The notes under the pieces are model-generated. The model worked only from the letters and a program-made list of their open reading frames with translations, was not told the DNA's origin and ran no database searches. Both the position numbers and the translations under genes were made by a program. Source: Profftia lariciata (lineage in GTDB: Bacteria; Pseudomonadota; Gammaproteobacteria; Enterobacterales; Enterobacteriaceae). From it: a stretch of 64,000 bases of DNA. This document shows positions 63,838 through 64,000 of this stretch, piece by piece (the stretch's first letter is position 1; each line of letters starts with the position of its first letter). Location of the stretch: contig NZ_CP045925.1 in assembly GCF_020541265.1 (NCBI RefSeq), forward strand, positions 434,001 to 498,000, read 5' to 3'.

Positions 63838-64000
63838 TTATAGCATTTGAAATTCAGCCCAAATAGGTGCATGATCAGATGGTTTTTCCATATTATGAAT
63901 ATCATAATCTATCCCAGCATTAATACAACATTGAGCTAATGATTTACTAGCTAATATTAAATCTATACGTAAACCATTATTTTTATCAAATCCCTTAGAG
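63838..64000 (-). CDS. xthA: exonuclease III, C-terminal part (runs off the window)
   Basis: Only the last 53 codons and the TAA stop are inside the window; the rest continues beyond position 64000. The fragment reads SKGFDKNNGLRIDLILAS and ends EKPSDHAPIWAEF, matching the E. coli exonuclease III C-terminus, including the RID aspartate and the SDH catalytic aspartate-histidine pair. The enzyme is the main AP endonuclease and 3' repair exonuclease in base excision repair. Confidence 0.95.
   Translation of the reverse strand, partial: SKGFDKNNGLRIDLILASKSLAQCCINAGIDYDIHNMEKPSDHAPIWAEFQML

Overview
This window looks like a piece of the chromosome of an insect-associated Enterobacterales endosymbiont in an advanced stage of genome decay. 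Every recognisable protein is a full-length or near full-length homologue of an Escherichia-type protein, several at exactly the E. coli length. The DNA is overwhelmingly A+T, and about 40% of the window is gene-free A/T-rich sequence in blocks of up to 2.9 kb. No mobile elements, phage genes, CRISPR arrays, tRNAs or rRNAs were seen. Genes that are neighbours here are scattered around the E. coli map, while small operons survive intact. Bacteriocyte symbionts such as Blochmannia, Wigglesworthia or reduced Serratia/Sodalis relatives are the right comparison group, but I cannot assign a genus from sequence alone.

Layout. 1-9 kb: a shortened bamC and a kefB in large gene-poor stretches. 9-17 kb, minus strand: aroE, tsaC and smg, then valS and pepA (holC missing between them). 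17.5-20.5 kb, plus strand: lptF-lptG, then cyanase cynS. 21-28 kb, minus strand: matP, bamD, mpl, with a 2.9-kb desert. 27.9-39.7 kb, plus strand: the complete recC-ptrA-recB-recD cluster. 40.7-44.2 kb: cmoA-cmoB and yciC. 45.4-49.2 kb, minus strand: rpmH-rnpA-yidD-yidC-mnmE, without dnaA beside rpmH. 50.5-52.9 kb, minus strand: tmk-holB-ycfH. 54.6 kb to the end: a frameshifted folE, trpE-trpG, fabA, and the 3' end of xthA running off the right edge.

How the genes fit together. The cell keeps a Gram-negative envelope: LPS export (LptFG), outer-membrane protein assembly (BamC, BamD), inner-membrane insertion (YidC, YidD), murein recycling (Mpl) and unsaturated fatty acids (FabA). It keeps recombinational repair (RecBCD, exonuclease III), replication parts (HolB, Tmk), Ter-region organisation (MatP) and tRNA modification (TsaC, CmoA, CmoB, MnmE). 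The nutritional genes are aroE and trpEG (shikimate and tryptophan), folE (pterins) and cynS (ammonia from cyanate).

Most notable observations: a +1 frameshift in a T7 run that splits folE; a long near-perfect hairpin whose one arm is the 3' end of mnmE and whose other arm is an inverted copy of it; trpEG standing alone without trpDCBA; domain-scale C-terminal losses in BamC and ValS; and MatP and cyanase kept in a heavily reduced genome. I found no convincing entirely new multi-gene system.
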